64,000 nucleotides of DNA from an uncultured Planctomycetota bacterium. Its GTDB lineage: Bacteria; Planctomycetota; Phycisphaerae; Phycisphaerales; UBA5793. How positions within the stretch are numbered: position 1 is the stretch's first letter; each line of letters opens with the position of its first letter. The notes under the pieces are model-generated. The model was not told the origin of the DNA and did no database searches. It worked only from the letters and a program-made list of their open reading frames with translations. Location of the stretch: assembly GCA_900696685.1 (NCBI GenBank), contig CAADHA010000029.1, forward strand, positions 1 through 64,000, in the 5' to 3' direction. Of the stretch, positions 1 to 8,407 are shown piece by piece. The position numbers and the translations under genes are program-made.

Positions 1-1094
1 ATACTCATCGTCGGCCTGGCCACGATGTTGCGCATCGTCGCCATCGAGACCTGCGCCGCGAGGTTCTGCACGACCTTGTTCAGCGCATCGGCCAGCGGGC
101 CGGGCGGGTCGAAGTTCGCCGTCGGGTTGCCGCGGTCGGAGTTGACGCGCAGTTCAGGAGTAATCGGAATTCCTCCGAGGAATGGCAGGTTCATCTCCTG
201 CGCCATCACTTCCGCCCCGCCGCGGCCGAAGATGTCATACTCGCTGCCGTGCTCGCAGATAAAGTAACTCATGTTTTCGACGACGCCGAGGATGGGTACG
301 CCGAGTTGCTGGAACATCCGCACCGCCCGCCGCGCATCATCCTGCGCCACGCGCTGCGGCGTGCAGACGATCACCGCGCCCGTTACCGCCAGCATCTGCG
401 CCAGAGTGAGGGGCACATCGCCCGTGCCCGGCGGCAGGTCGATGATGAGATAATCGAGTTCGCCCCACTCCGTCTGCGTGGCGAGTTGCTTGAAGGCGCC
501 GTGCGCCATCGGGCCGCGCCAGATGAGGGGCTTCTCCGGCTCGACGAGCACACCGATGGTCATGGCGACGATGCCGTGGGCCGTGAAGGGCTGGATGAGG
601 TTGTTGCGTGCCTTCACTTCGCTCGCACTGAGGCCGAGCATGGTCGGCATCGATGGGCCGTAGATGTCGCCGTCGAGCAGGCCGACGCGGGCGCCGAAAC
701 GCGCCAGGCCGACCGCGAGATTGACGGAGACGGTCGACTTGCCCACGCCACCCTTGCCCGCTCCGACGGCGATGATGTGGCGCACATTGGGAAGGGGATT
801 GTCCTTGCCGGCCATGCGATCCTGGGCGCTGCGCACATCGGCGGTGAAGTCGATGTCGATGCGGCTGAGGCGCTCGCCGAGGCTCGCGGCCTTGGCGTGC
901 AGGGCCTTCTCGATGTCGCGGCGGATCTGGTCCTTGAGCGGACAGGCGGGCGTCGTGAGTTCGATCGTCAGGTCAATCGCGCTGCCGTCCACCGCCACGC
1001 TCTTGACCATGTTGAGCGTAACGAGGTCTTTGTGCAGTTCCGGATCGTTGACGGTCCGCAGGGTCTCGATGATCTGTTCTTTGCTCAGGTGCAT
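1..1094 (-). CDS. Mrp/NBP35-family Fe-S cluster carrier ATPase (3' end cut by window edge)
   Basis: Cytosolic P-loop ATPase that carries and delivers Fe-S clusters. About 364 residues are visible from an ATG at 1094, and the C-terminus runs off the window. An N-terminal MIP18/DUF59 domain (about residues 4-65, with TPACPLKDQI) is followed by a deviant Walker A GKGGVGKST at 113-121, then LLDGDIYGPS and IIDLPPGTGD. The usual CxxC that binds the bridging cluster is incomplete: at Cys280 the sequence reads ICEHGSE, so the second cysteine is absent. Some Mrp homologues of other phyla also lack this pair. No clear Shine-Dalgarno is seen. It is divergent from pgi. Family assignment is firm; actual cluster binding is uncertain. 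Confidence 0.93.
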   Translation of the reverse strand, partial: MHLSKEQIIETLRTVNDPELHKDLVTLNMVKSVAVDGSAIDLTIELTTPACPLKDQIRRDIEKALHAKAASLGERLSRIDIDFTADVRSAQDRMAGKDNPLPNVRHIIAVGAGKGGVGKSTVSVNLAVGLARFGARVGLLDGDIYGPSMPTMLGLSASEVKARNNLIQPFTAHGIVAMTIGVLVEPEKPLIWRGPMAHGAFKQLATQTEWGELDYLIIDLPPGTGDVPLTLAQMLAVTGAVIVCTPQRVAQDDARRAVRMFQQLGVPILGVVENMSYFICEHGSEYDIFGRGGAEVMAQEMNLPFLGGIPITPELRVNSDRGNPTANFDPPGPLADALNKVVQNLAAQVSMATMRNIVARPTMS

Positions 1095-1332
1095 GAAGCG
1101 GCTCCAATCGTGCGCAGGAATGGATCGTAGGGGCGGGCCAGCGCAAGTGCCGCGAAAAGCCGCAGAAGCGGGGAGATGCTGGAGGCAACGCGGGAATGCA
1201 TGTTTAGCCGCGACCGGGAGATTCTGCGCAGGGGAGCGCGGTGGGGGGGCGGGAAGAGCGGAAGTGTAGAGATGCACCCCACGATTCGCAAAGCCTCATC
1301 GTGGGCGTGGGACGCAGAGCATACCCTTCCCC

Positions 1333-2775
1333 ATGACTGAACAACTCTCGCTCAACATCGCCAACTGCTTCGCCGACCGCATCGGCTCGACCCACGGCCT
1401 CACCCGCGCCGGCTTCGATGCCGCACAAGGCCGCATGGCCGATCTCACCGACCGTCTTGCTGCGATGAACAAGGCTGGAGAGACGCGCTGGCGCTCCCTC
1501 TGCCATGACCCGTTGCGAAGCGAACATCTCGCCGCCGTCAGGCGCATCGTCGCCGACACCAACGCCCACTTTGAATCCAGGTCGAAAGGCAAGCGCTGCA
1601 AGCACCTCATCGTCCTGGGCATCGGCGGCTCGGCGCTGGGCAACATCGCTCTTCAGGCCGCGCTCAAGGAGCACGTCCACAACCTCACTCCGTGCACCCA
1701 CCGCGTCGGCCCGCGCCTCTATGTCCTCGACAATGTCGATCCGCACTTCGTCGGCGACCTCATGCGCCACCTCGAAATCAAGGACCCCGGCCTGACGCAC
1801 ACCGCCGTCAACGTCATCTCCAAGTCCGGCGAGACGGCCGAGACCGCGGCGCAGTACATGATCTTCCGCGACTGGCTCAAGTCCAACCTCGGCGACGCCT
1901 ACCGCAAGCACATCATCGCCATCACCGATCCCAGCCGCGGCACAATGCGCTCGATCGTGGATGACGAGGGCTATGCGACACTGCCCGTGCCGGATGGAGT
2001 GGGGGGGCGCTTCAGCGTCCTCTCGCCCGTGGGACTGTTCAGCGCGGCCATGTGCGGCATCGACATCGACGCCCTCCTCGCCGGCGCCGCCGCGATGGAC
2101 CGGCGCTGCCAGTCGCGCTCCCTCAACGACAACCCCGCCGCCACCCTCGCCTGGCTGCTGATGGAGTTCACGACGCGCGGCAAGGGCAACCACGTGATGA
2201 TGCCTTATTGCAACGCCCTCTACAGCCTCGCCGACTGGTACCGCCAACTCTGGGCCGAGAGCCTCGGCAAGCGCCTCGATCTCGCCGGCCGCGAAGTCTT
2301 CGCCGGCCCCACGCCCATCAAGGCCCTCGGCACGACCGATCAGCACTCGCAGGTCCAACTCTACCGCGAAGGGCCGAATGACAAGGTCTTCGCTTTCGTC
2401 GATCTCGCCCGCTGGGAGCGCGATGTGCCGATCCCCTCAACGCTCAACGTCGATGCCATCTCCTACCTCCACGGCCACACGCTGGGCCAACTCATCGCCG
2501 CCGAGAAGCGGGCCACGGAATACGCGCTCGTCGAGAGCGAGCGGCCGAATGTAACCATCACTCTGCCGCGCTTGAGCGCCGAGCACGTCGGCGCCTTCAT
2601 CCAGTTGTGGGAGGTCATCACCGCCTACGCGGGCTTGATTCTCAACATCAACGCCTACGACCAGCCGGCCGTCGAGACCGGCAAAATCGCGACCTTCGGC
2701 CTGATGGGCCGCGCGGGGTTTGAGCAGTGGCGATCGAAAGTCGAGGAACGTCTGGCGCCCCGCGGAAAGGGATGA
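1333..2775 (+). CDS. pgi: Glucose-6-phosphate isomerase
   Basis: Interconverts glucose-6-phosphate and fructose-6-phosphate in cytosolic glycolysis/gluconeogenesis. The 480-residue product has the two SIS folds of the family: the phosphate-binding stretch VLGIGGSALGN near residue 93, SKSGETAET near 163, the active-site WAESLGK region and the catalytic-histidine segment GTTDQHSQ near 336. Length fits bacterial Pgi. The ATG at 1333 was chosen because the conserved N-terminal region begins just downstream; no strong Shine-Dalgarno precedes it. It is divergent from the Mrp gene across about 240 bases. Confidence 0.96.
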   Translation: MTEQLSLNIANCFADRIGSTHGLTRAGFDAAQGRMADLTDRLAAMNKAGETRWRSLCHDPLRSEHLAAVRRIVADTNAHFESRSKGKRCKHLIVLGIGGSALGNIALQAALKEHVHNLTPCTHRVGPRLYVLDNVDPHFVGDLMRHLEIKDPGLTHTAVNVISKSGETAETAAQYMIFRDWLKSNLGDAYRKHIIAITDPSRGTMRSIVDDEGYATLPVPDGVGGRFSVLSPVGLFSAAMCGIDIDALLAGAAAMDRRCQSRSLNDNPAATLAWLLMEFTTRGKGNHVMMPYCNALYSLADWYRQLWAESLGKRLDLAGREVFAGPTPIKALGTTDQHSQVQLYREGPNDKVFAFVDLARWERDVPIPSTLNVDAISYLHGHTLGQLIAAEKRATEYALVESERPNVTITLPRLSAEHVGAFIQLWEVITAYAGLILNINAYDQPAVETGKIATFGLMGRAGFEQWRSKVEERLAPRGKG

Positions 2776-2953
2776 CTCATCACGCTTGCGCCCCGGAACC
2801 TGCAAAGGGATCGCGCGAAGCGACGCAGCCGGTACCACTGTGCACGTGGGTCGGATCGGTGCTGACCTCGCTGCTGGTTGAGATGTGAATTGCGAGCGTG
2901 TGGCGGGGCTGCGGCGGACGGCTGACGCCCTTCCTGGGCGACCGCATCTGATA

Positions 2954-3088
2954 ATGTACCGCGATCGGCGTCGCGCGCCGGGCCTGTGCATCCAGTGCGG
3001 CTACGACCTGGGCGACGCGGATCCGAGGGTCTGCCCCGAGTGTGGCGCCACGGGCACGGCCGGGAAGGCGATGCACCCCCCGCATTGA
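2954..3088 (+). CDS. Small zinc-ribbon protein
   Basis: A 44-residue predicted protein holding one treble-clef/zinc-ribbon knuckle: CIQCGYDL, an eight-residue linker, then CPECG. This CxxCGYDL...CPECG pattern recurs in small planctomycete proteins, and a second copy lies in the membrane protein at 20770. The ATG at 2954 is the closest start to the motif; an upstream ATG at 2885 in the same frame would give 67 residues. No Shine-Dalgarno is visible. It could be a real mini-protein or a decayed fragment of a larger zinc-ribbon gene. Function unknown. Confidence 0.45.
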   Translation: MYRDRRRAPGLCIQCGYDLGDADPRVCPECGATGTAGKAMHPPH

Positions 3089-3287
3089 GGGATGCGGCAG
3101 GTCCGAGGGCCGGGGAATGCGGCCCTTTCCCGGCAGTGAACCTGGAATACTCGTACCCATGTATAGGTTTGGCTCTACGATCGTTCGGAGCATTGTGCCT
3201 GGAGATCTGACAGACTGGAACACAGCGCCGTGCGCCAACGTGGCGCCGGTGGAGATTGAAGTTCCCAACAGGAGAAGGAGAGACCCA

Positions 3288-4223
3288 ATGCGTTACAGAA
3301 CACTCGGCCTCGCCGCACTGATCGCGTTTCCGCTCAGCGCGGCCGCGCCCGCGCTCGCGGGCAACGTGACCGTTTATCGGGACCGCAACTCATTCAACAA
3401 CGCGGCGGGCGTTCCGCTGACCCTCGAGGATTTCACGCCGACGTTTCACTTCCCGATCCGGACGGGCATCCTGAACTCCCACACCAATCTGCCCGAGATC
3501 GGGATCCTTCCCGGCACCATTCAACCCGGCGTGACCTATTCGACGCCGATCGGTTCAGGCAACTTCTTCAACATCGATGCGGGCGGCGGATACACCGGCG
3601 GCTTCCTCGACGGCTTCAATCCCTCTGACCGCGAGGTGACCATCGACTTCCACATGGACGATCCGGGCACGCCGCGCGCCGTGTTCGCCTTCGGCTTCGA
3701 CATCGGCTCGCTCGGCTCGACCGACTTCGACGTGCACATCTTTTTCCGCACGGATCCGCCGCAGCACTTCAACTACCCCTACCCCGGGCAACTGTCGTTC
3801 TTCGGGTTCGTCAGCGACGCGCGCGACATCACACGCGTCGTCATCGGGAACAACGGCGGGTTCTTCGGCTTCGACTTTGACAACTTCACTTACGACGAGA
3901 TCTCTGAAGGCGGCTTCACTCTCGCGGTGCGCGGCACGTGTCCGGGACAGGTGTCGGCCGACTGGAACGGCGCGCCTCCCGACACGACGCTGGGCCTGAT
4001 CTTCGCGGCCAACACCGGCTCGTTCGTGATTCCGGGCGGCGTCTGCGCGGGGACAATGCTCGGCCTTGGAAGCCAGAACATCCGTCTTCTGTTCACCTTC
4101 CCGTCGGGTAGCCAGGGCAGCGGCAGCCGCTCGGGATCGGCGGGCACGGCCGCCTGCGGACGCTTCCTCCAGTTGATCAGCGCTCCGTCCTGCGAGACGA
4201 GCAACGTGGGCCAGATTCCCTGA
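3288..4223 (+). CDS. Secreted protein with shared SNV-type C-terminal domain
   Basis: A 311-residue exported protein. The start at 3288 is set by a strong purine-rich Shine-Dalgarno (GGAGAAGGAGA) and gives a typical Sec signal peptide (MRYRTLGLAALIAFPLSA... ending near ALA-G25). The body is a beta-rich domain (about residues 26-205) rich in Phe/Asp/Gly, resembling choice-of-anchor style secreted domains. Residues from about 210 to the end form the C-terminal module also found at 59027 and 62221: TCPGQVSADW, IPGGVCAGT, then Cys-framed LQLISAP and a terminal SNVGQIP. Enzymatic function is unknown; an extracellular or surface role is inferred. A hairpin terminator follows. Confidence 0.8.
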   Translation: MRYRTLGLAALIAFPLSAAAPALAGNVTVYRDRNSFNNAAGVPLTLEDFTPTFHFPIRTGILNSHTNLPEIGILPGTIQPGVTYSTPIGSGNFFNIDAGGGYTGGFLDGFNPSDREVTIDFHMDDPGTPRAVFAFGFDIGSLGSTDFDVHIFFRTDPPQHFNYPYPGQLSFFGFVSDARDITRVVIGNNGGFFGFDFDNFTYDEISEGGFTLAVRGTCPGQVSADWNGAPPDTTLGLIFAANTGSFVIPGGVCAGTMLGLGSQNIRLLFTFPSGSQGSGSRSGSAGTAACGRFLQLISAPSCETSNVGQIP

Positions 4224-4257
4224 CAACGTCCACTACTCACGTTGCGTCCTGCGAACC

Positions 4258-4283
4258 GCTCCCCGGCTCTCGTGCCGGGGAGC
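4258..4283 (+). terminator. Rho-independent-like terminator hairpin
   Basis: Perfect 9-bp stem GCTCCCCGG / CCGGGGAGC around an 8-base loop, followed by GTTCTTCTCT. It lies 34 bases after the stop of the secreted protein ending at 4223 and before the SYLF gene, so it probably ends the upstream transcript. Confidence 0.7.
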
Positions 4284-4423
4284 GTTCTTCTCTGGTCGTC
4301 TCCTTCCCTTGCCTGCAGTCCCACTTGTCGATGGCATGAATTGTCCTGCGAACCGGGCGCCGAATACGCTCTCGCACTACGATCCCTCGTGGCAGTGACC
4401 CTGTTTGCAGAAAGGACCACCCG

Positions 4424-4978
4424 ATGAAGTGCATCGCACCTGCCATCGTGTTCGCTGGAATGTTGCTGGCCGCAATGCCGGCCTTCACAGGCTGCTCGAC
4501 AGCGCCGAAGACTACGCAGGCCCGTGCGGAGATCCGCTCCCAGGCGGATGAGACGCTTGACCGCGCGCAGGCGAGCGATGCGTCGCTCGCAGCCTTCCTC
4601 AAGAACAGCGCCGGCTATGCCGTCTTCCCGACGGTCGGCAAGGGGGCGGTCGGCGTCGGCGGCGCCTATGGCCGCGGCGTACTTTACGAACGAGGAAGGA
4701 AGATCGGCTACTGCGACCTCACGCAAGGCTCCATCGGCTTTCAACTCGGCGGCCAGGCCTACTCGGAGATCATCGTCTTCGAGAAGAGCATTGACGTCGA
4801 GCGCTTCAAGGCCGGCAACCTCCACTTCGCCGCCCAGGCGACCGCGGTGGGGCTGACGGCCGGCGCAGGGGCCAACGCACGATTCACCGACGGCGTCGCA
4901 GTCTTCACCTTCGGCGAGGCGGGACTGATGTACGAGGCCTCCATCGGCGGGCAGAAGTTCAGTTATGAGCCGATGTAG
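4424..4978 (+). CDS. SYLF (YSC84-type) domain lipoprotein
   Basis: A 184-residue exported protein with a lipoprotein signal peptide: a hydrophobic stretch and then FTGC with Cys near residue 25. The rest matches the SYLF/YSC84 domain: FLKNSAGYAVFPTVGKG, GGAYGRGVLYE, GSIGFQLGGQAYSEIIVF and a terminal FTFGEAGLMYEASIGGQKF. The domain binds phosphoinositides in eukaryotes; the bacterial homologues are periplasmic or outer-membrane lipoproteins of uncertain role. The ATG at 4424 follows AGAAAGGACCACCCG, an acceptable ribosome site. It stands alone, with a terminator upstream and a convergent neighbour downstream. Confidence 0.9.
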   Translation: MKCIAPAIVFAGMLLAAMPAFTGCSTAPKTTQARAEIRSQADETLDRAQASDASLAAFLKNSAGYAVFPTVGKGAVGVGGAYGRGVLYERGRKIGYCDLTQGSIGFQLGGQAYSEIIVFEKSIDVERFKAGNLHFAAQATAVGLTAGAGANARFTDGVAVFTFGEAGLMYEASIGGQKFSYEPM

Positions 4979-4999
4979 AGGGTCGCACCGCGAACCGGG

Positions 5000-6475
5000 C
5001 TACTCCACGACTCTCCGGCTGACGTCGCTCGTGTTTCCCACTTCGGCGGCCTGGAACCAGATGGTCCGGCCGCGCGCGGTGTGCGGGATCGGCACCGACC
5101 AGCGCGTGCGGCCCTCGGCGTCCGCGTAGGCGAAGCCGGCAACGAGCGGATTCGTGAGCGCGACCGTGACGTCGAGTTGCTCATATCGCGTTCGTCCGGT
5201 CCCCTCCAGGCTGTAGAGCAGGACGACGCGCGCGCCGGGTGTCGCGCCGGTCATGCTGAACTCGGCACGGCGTCCGCCGATGAGCGTCGGCGACCGGAGT
5301 TGCATGACGGTGACGACACGGTAGACGCCCGAAGTGAAATCGACGATGAGCAGGTTGCCCTCGTGGTCCTGCGTGATCGAAGAGAGGCCGCCGAAGCGCT
5401 GCCCGTCGGGCCGGCGCACCTGCGTGCTGTGATCGCGCCACTCGACGACCCGCTGCCCGTCGTAAAGCAGCGACCAGACTTCGCCCGAGCAGAAGTCGCT
5501 GTAGAAGTAGTGACCGTCGAGCAAGGGCATGGCCGAGCCGCGATAGACCGCACCGCCGATGATGCAGCATCGCGGCGGGTCGTGGCCATGGAAATATTCG
5601 AGGATCGGATCAGTCAGGCCCGGCGGGTCGCACGGCCGGCCGGGGGGAAAGCAGCGGCTGCCTTCCCGGATCGCCCAGCCCAGGTTGAGGCCGCCCGCGC
5701 CGTTGGGGATGAACGTGACCTCCTCCCAGGACTCGTGTCCAACGTCGGCCACGTACAGGTCGCCGGTGCGGGAATCGAAGGCGGCCCGCCATGGATTACG
5801 CAGCCCAAGCGCCCAGATCTCGGGGAGAACGTCGTTTCGGCCGACGAAGGGATTGTCCGCGGGAATGGAGTACCCCGAATCGCCTTCGAGTGCGATGCGG
5901 AGAATCTTTCCCAGCGCAAGCAACCCGTTCTGCGCGTTCTGGTCCGGATCGCCCTGCGGTCCGCCGTCACCAGAGGTGATGTAGAGGCAGCCGTCCATCG
6001 GGCCAAAGCCGATGAAGCCGCCGGCGTGCATGTCCTCGGGGCCTGTCCGCTCGACGCGAATGACTTCGAAGCGGGTCGCGGGATCGGCGACATCGGGATT
6101 GCCCGACACTTCGAAGCGTTCGACGACGCCGTCGTTGCGCCGATCCGTGTAATAGACGTAGAAGTAGCCGTTGTCGGCGAAATCCGGATCGAAGGCCATG
6201 CACATCAGCCCGCCGTCGTAGCGTGATCGCATGTTGGCGGAGACGTCAAGAAACGGCGCATCCAGCACGCGGCCGTTCCGATACACGCGCACCTGACCGG
6301 TGGTGCGCTCGGTGATGAAGATGCGGTGAGGGTCACCGGGAGCCGTCGTCGCCCAGGTCGGCTGCGTGACCGCACGCGTGATCTCTTCGGTCGTGAGGCT
6401 CTGCGCGTGGAGCGGCAAATCCGATGTCAGGAGCGCCGCGATCGCGGCCGCATTGACGAGTATGCGTGGTTTCAT
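5000..6475 (-). CDS. Glucose/sorbosone dehydrogenase-like six-bladed propeller, secreted
   Basis: A 491-residue exported protein starting at the ATG at 6475 (GGAG eight bases upstream), which gives the signal peptide MKPRILVNAAAIAALL... ending near HAQ. Residues about 30-385 match the PQQ-dependent aldose dehydrogenase / GSDH propeller: RIFITERTTGQVRVY, GLMCMAFDPDF, HAGGFIGFGPMDG, YITSGDGGPQGDPDQNAQN, LGKILRI, EIWALGLRNPWR and GLNLGWAIREG. HAGG replaces the HNGG common in the family. The last 95 residues form a separate module shared with the proteins at 8408 and 11341 (LLYSLEGTG, a Q-rich IWFQAAE strand, terminal TSDV). Substrate is unknown; periplasmic sugar oxidation is an inference. Confidence 0.88.
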   Translation of the reverse strand: MKPRILVNAAAIAALLTSDLPLHAQSLTTEEITRAVTQPTWATTAPGDPHRIFITERTTGQVRVYRNGRVLDAPFLDVSANMRSRYDGGLMCMAFDPDFADNGYFYVYYTDRRNDGVVERFEVSGNPDVADPATRFEVIRVERTGPEDMHAGGFIGFGPMDGCLYITSGDGGPQGDPDQNAQNGLLALGKILRIALEGDSGYSIPADNPFVGRNDVLPEIWALGLRNPWRAAFDSRTGDLYVADVGHESWEEVTFIPNGAGGLNLGWAIREGSRCFPPGRPCDPPGLTDPILEYFHGHDPPRCCIIGGAVYRGSAMPLLDGHYFYSDFCSGEVWSLLYDGQRVVEWRDHSTQVRRPDGQRFGGLSSITQDHEGNLLIVDFTSGVYRVVTVMQLRSPTLIGGRRAEFSMTGATPGARVVLLYSLEGTGRTRYEQLDVTVALTNPLVAGFAYADAEGRTRWSVPIPHTARGRTIWFQAAEVGNTSDVSRRVVE

Positions 6476-6882
6476 GGGGCCGTGCTCCACTGGGCGGGGA
6501 TGGTCAGGCGGACGGACGTGATGTCATGGTACCCGGTCGTTGCGGACAGGCTCCGTTTCAGGTGAAGCAATTCGCCGATGGAGAGGGGGACGCGGCCGGC
6601 GATTGCTGAACCTGAAGCAGACTCCGCTTCGCCAATACCGCACGGATGCCGTACGGAATTCTCTCCGGCTGGACCTACAATCCGGCCGCAACACAGCGGT
6701 CGCTTGGCGCTCCCATGCGGGAGCCGCTCACCTCGGTGGCCGAGTTGCAACTGCGAGCAAAGCCCACGATCGGGATCAGGCCGGCGGCTAATCAGCCTCC
6801 TGTGGGGGTTGAGCGGATTGCCCTACGTTCGCCGCGCTACCGGGCACTCCTCAGGCTCGCAGCCTCCGTGCAGGAGAAGCAC
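6476..6882. other. 407-base intergenic region with a long imperfect inverted repeat
   Basis: Divergent spacer between the dehydrogenase-like gene and the small membrane protein. It should hold promoters for both, but I cannot point to convincing -35/-10 boxes. The only structure I see is the inverted repeat listed at 6557-6616. No supported coding sequence. Confidence 0.5.
6557..6616. repeat. Imperfect palindrome, 60 bases
   Basis: The left arm reads TTCAGGT-GAA-GCAATTCGCCG and the right arm CGGCGATTGC-TGA-ACCTGAA. The arms pair over 7 and 10 bases with a small internal mismatch and a one-base bulge, leaving about 19 bases in the loop. It sits 80 bases upstream of the start at 6475. It could be an operator, a repeat-element remnant or a structured leader. 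Confidence 0.45.
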
Positions 6883-7155
6883 ATGAAGCATCGCGTGGTT
6901 TTCTGGCTGCTGGTGACATTGACGCCCGTGCTCGCGGGCGCACTGCTGGCTCTCGGTTCACAGTGGAACGAAGCGCTGGGCGGGCGTCTGCTCCAGGTTC
7001 TGGGCGCGTTTCTCGCACTCGCGTGGGTGACCGCCATGTTCCTGATCATGGGAGTTGCGGTAACGCGCGTTTTCGGCCTGGGAGGCGCCGATGAGTCAAC
7101 TGAGCAGAAGGGCGAGTCAACCACGCTGCCCCCGCCGCGGCGCAAGGCGGCATGA
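6883..7155 (+). CDS. Small two-helix membrane protein
   Basis: A 90-residue predicted inner-membrane protein. The ATG at 6883 has a good Shine-Dalgarno (CAGGAGAAGC). Two hydrophobic segments are seen, about residues 5-24 (VVFWLLVTLTPVLAGALLAL) and 37-60 (VLGAFLALAWVTAMFLIMGV), followed by a hydrophilic, charged tail ending RRKAA. No recognised family. Upstream in-frame codons could extend it but lack a ribosome site. Confidence 0.55.
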   Translation: MKHRVVFWLLVTLTPVLAGALLALGSQWNEALGGRLLQVLGAFLALAWVTAMFLIMGVAVTRVFGLGGADESTEQKGESTTLPPPRRKAA

Positions 7156-7162
7156 TCAGAAC

Positions 7163-7247
7163 AAACGGGACAGGTACATTTTATGTCTTTGACCACCAAG
7201 CAGTTACGCGGCATTTTTGCACAGAAATAAATGTACCTGTCCCGTTT
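7163..7247. mobile_element. 85-bp element bounded by 19-bp perfect inverted repeats
   Basis: The outer arms are identical 19-mers in inverted orientation: AAACGGGACAGGTACATTT at 7163-7181 and its complement at 7229-7247. The 47-base interior is AT-richer than the surroundings and encodes a 15-codon open frame (7183-7230, MSLTTKQLRGIFAQK) whose TAA overlaps the right arm. Arms with GGGACAGGTACATTT are familiar from dispersed palindromic elements in environmental genomes, so a REP/MITE-like element or its solo remnant is likely. It sits between a stop codon and the tRNA-Ser gene. No transposase is present nearby. Confidence 0.6.
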
Positions 7248-7313
7248 ATTTTCACACGAGAGGCGCGGAGGGACATCTGCCGCGCGCTCGCGTAGAGTTC
7301 ACCGCTGGTGACT

Positions 7314-7401
7314 GGTGAGGTGCCCGAGCGGCTGAAGGGACCGGTCTTGAAAACCGGTGTAGGACAAGTTCTTACCGTGGGTTCGAATCCCACCCTCACC
7401 G
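7314..7401 (+). tRNA. tRNA-Ser (anticodon TGA)
   Basis: An 88-base cloverleaf of the long-variable-arm class. The acceptor stem is GGTGAGG/CCTCACC with discriminator G. The anticodon stem CCGGT/ACCGG encloses CTTGAAA (anticodon TGA). An extended variable arm follows (TGTAGGACAAGTTCTTACC), then the T-loop GTTCGAATC. The 3' CCA is not encoded. It reads UCA and, by wobble, UCG/UCU serine codons. Confidence 0.95.
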
Positions 7402-7472
7402 TTGACGCCTCTGCCGTTCGGTCCGACGCGCGGCCGGCGCCCGCCGCAACCGTGCTATACTCCGCCGCCGTC

Positions 7473-7544
7473 GCGGGCGTAACTCAATGGTAGAGTGTCA
7501 GCCTTCCAAGCTGAATGTTGAGGGTTCGAGTCCCTTCGCCCGCT
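7473..7544 (+). tRNA. tRNA-Gly (anticodon TCC)
   Basis: A 72-base cloverleaf. The acceptor GCGGGCG pairs with CGCCCGC, discriminator T. The D-arm contains ACTCAATGGTAGAGT, the anticodon loop CTTCCAA carries TCC between CAGC/GCTG, and the T-arm is GGGTTCGAGTCCC. CCA is not encoded. An extended -10-like TGCTATACT ends 12 bases upstream (about 7453-7461) and may be its own promoter. Confidence 0.96.
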
Positions 7545-7795
7545 TTGATCGGCGCGTGAGCGCCGCGGCCCAGGGCATTGCCGCCGATGATGGTCAGCCG
7601 GCCGCCGAGGAGATCGGCTCACTGCGAAGGTGAGTCATCGTCAACGGGAAACAGGGAACAGAGCATGGGAGATGTCCTCCGCCCAATGCCGGCTGCACCC
7701 TCTTGTGGGTGCGGGCACTGTCCCGGTGCATCGCACGCTCCCTGATGGTGAAGCGACCCTTGCGGCCTCTCCGCAGTAGCAGAAGGAGCGAGCAA

Positions 7796-8395
7796 GTGAG
7801 CAAGCACGCGCGGACAGACCACCCAATCCACGACCTTCTGGCACAGCGATGGAGCCCGTACGCTTTTGATGGCCGCTCCGTGACGCCGGATGATGCACGC
7901 GCGATTTTCGAGGCGGCGCGCTGGGCGGCATCATCTTACAACGAGCAGCCGTGGCGCTTCATCGTCGCCCTGCGCGACGACGGGGAGGGGTTCAATCAAG
8001 TCCTCTCCTGCCTCGTCGAAGCGAACCGGCAATGGGCGCAGCACGCCGGCCTGCTGGCCCTGACGGCGATCCGCACGACGTTTGCACGCAGCAACAAGCC
8101 CAACCGGGTCGCCTTGCACGACCTGGGCCTCGCGGCGGCGAACCTGACACTCGAAGCGACGGCGCGCGGCCTGCACGTGCATCAGATGGCGGGCATCGAG
8201 CCGGACCGGGCACGCGAGGTCTACAGCGTTCCGGACGGCTTCGAGATCGCAACCGCCATCGCCGTCGGCTATCGCACTCCCGCCGAGCAGTTGCAGGGCG
8301 AACTCCGCGACCGCGAGACGGCCCCGCGCACGCGCCGGTCGCTGCCGGAGTTCGTATTCGGCGGACAATGGGACCGGCCCGCGGACTTCCTGTGA
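7796..8395 (+). CDS. Nitroreductase-family flavoprotein
   Basis: A 199-residue cytosolic oxidoreductase of the FMN-dependent nitroreductase fold. The GTG start at 7796 is preceded by AGAAGGAG at 7781-7788, the best ribosome site in the area. Family marks are LLAQRWSPYAFDGR near the N-terminus, the FMN-binding AARWAASSYNEQPWRF, a middle LGLAAANLTLEATARGL helix and IATAIAVGYRT before the C-terminus. Physiological substrate unknown. It is convergent with the BNR-repeat gene, leaving only 12 bases between stops. Confidence 0.9.
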   Translation: MSKHARTDHPIHDLLAQRWSPYAFDGRSVTPDDARAIFEAARWAASSYNEQPWRFIVALRDDGEGFNQVLSCLVEANRQWAQHAGLLALTAIRTTFARSNKPNRVALHDLGLAAANLTLEATARGLHVHQMAGIEPDRAREVYSVPDGFEIATAIAVGYRTPAEQLQGELRDRETAPRTRRSLPEFVFGGQWDRPADFL

Positions 8396-8407
8396 CCACG
8401 CCTGACC

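Noticed and set aside
1204-2358. 384-codon minus-strand frame over pgi
   Set aside because: Antisense shadow of pgi with no motifs or start signal.
5081-6226. 381-codon plus-strand frame over the dehydrogenase-like gene
   Set aside because: Shadow frame; the minus-strand propeller motifs and signal peptide are far stronger.
7163-7247. Element read as a simple rho-independent terminator
   Set aside because: The loop is 47 bases, the arms are longer than needed and AT-rich outside, and no gene ends in a way that requires it, so a mobile palindrome is the better reading.
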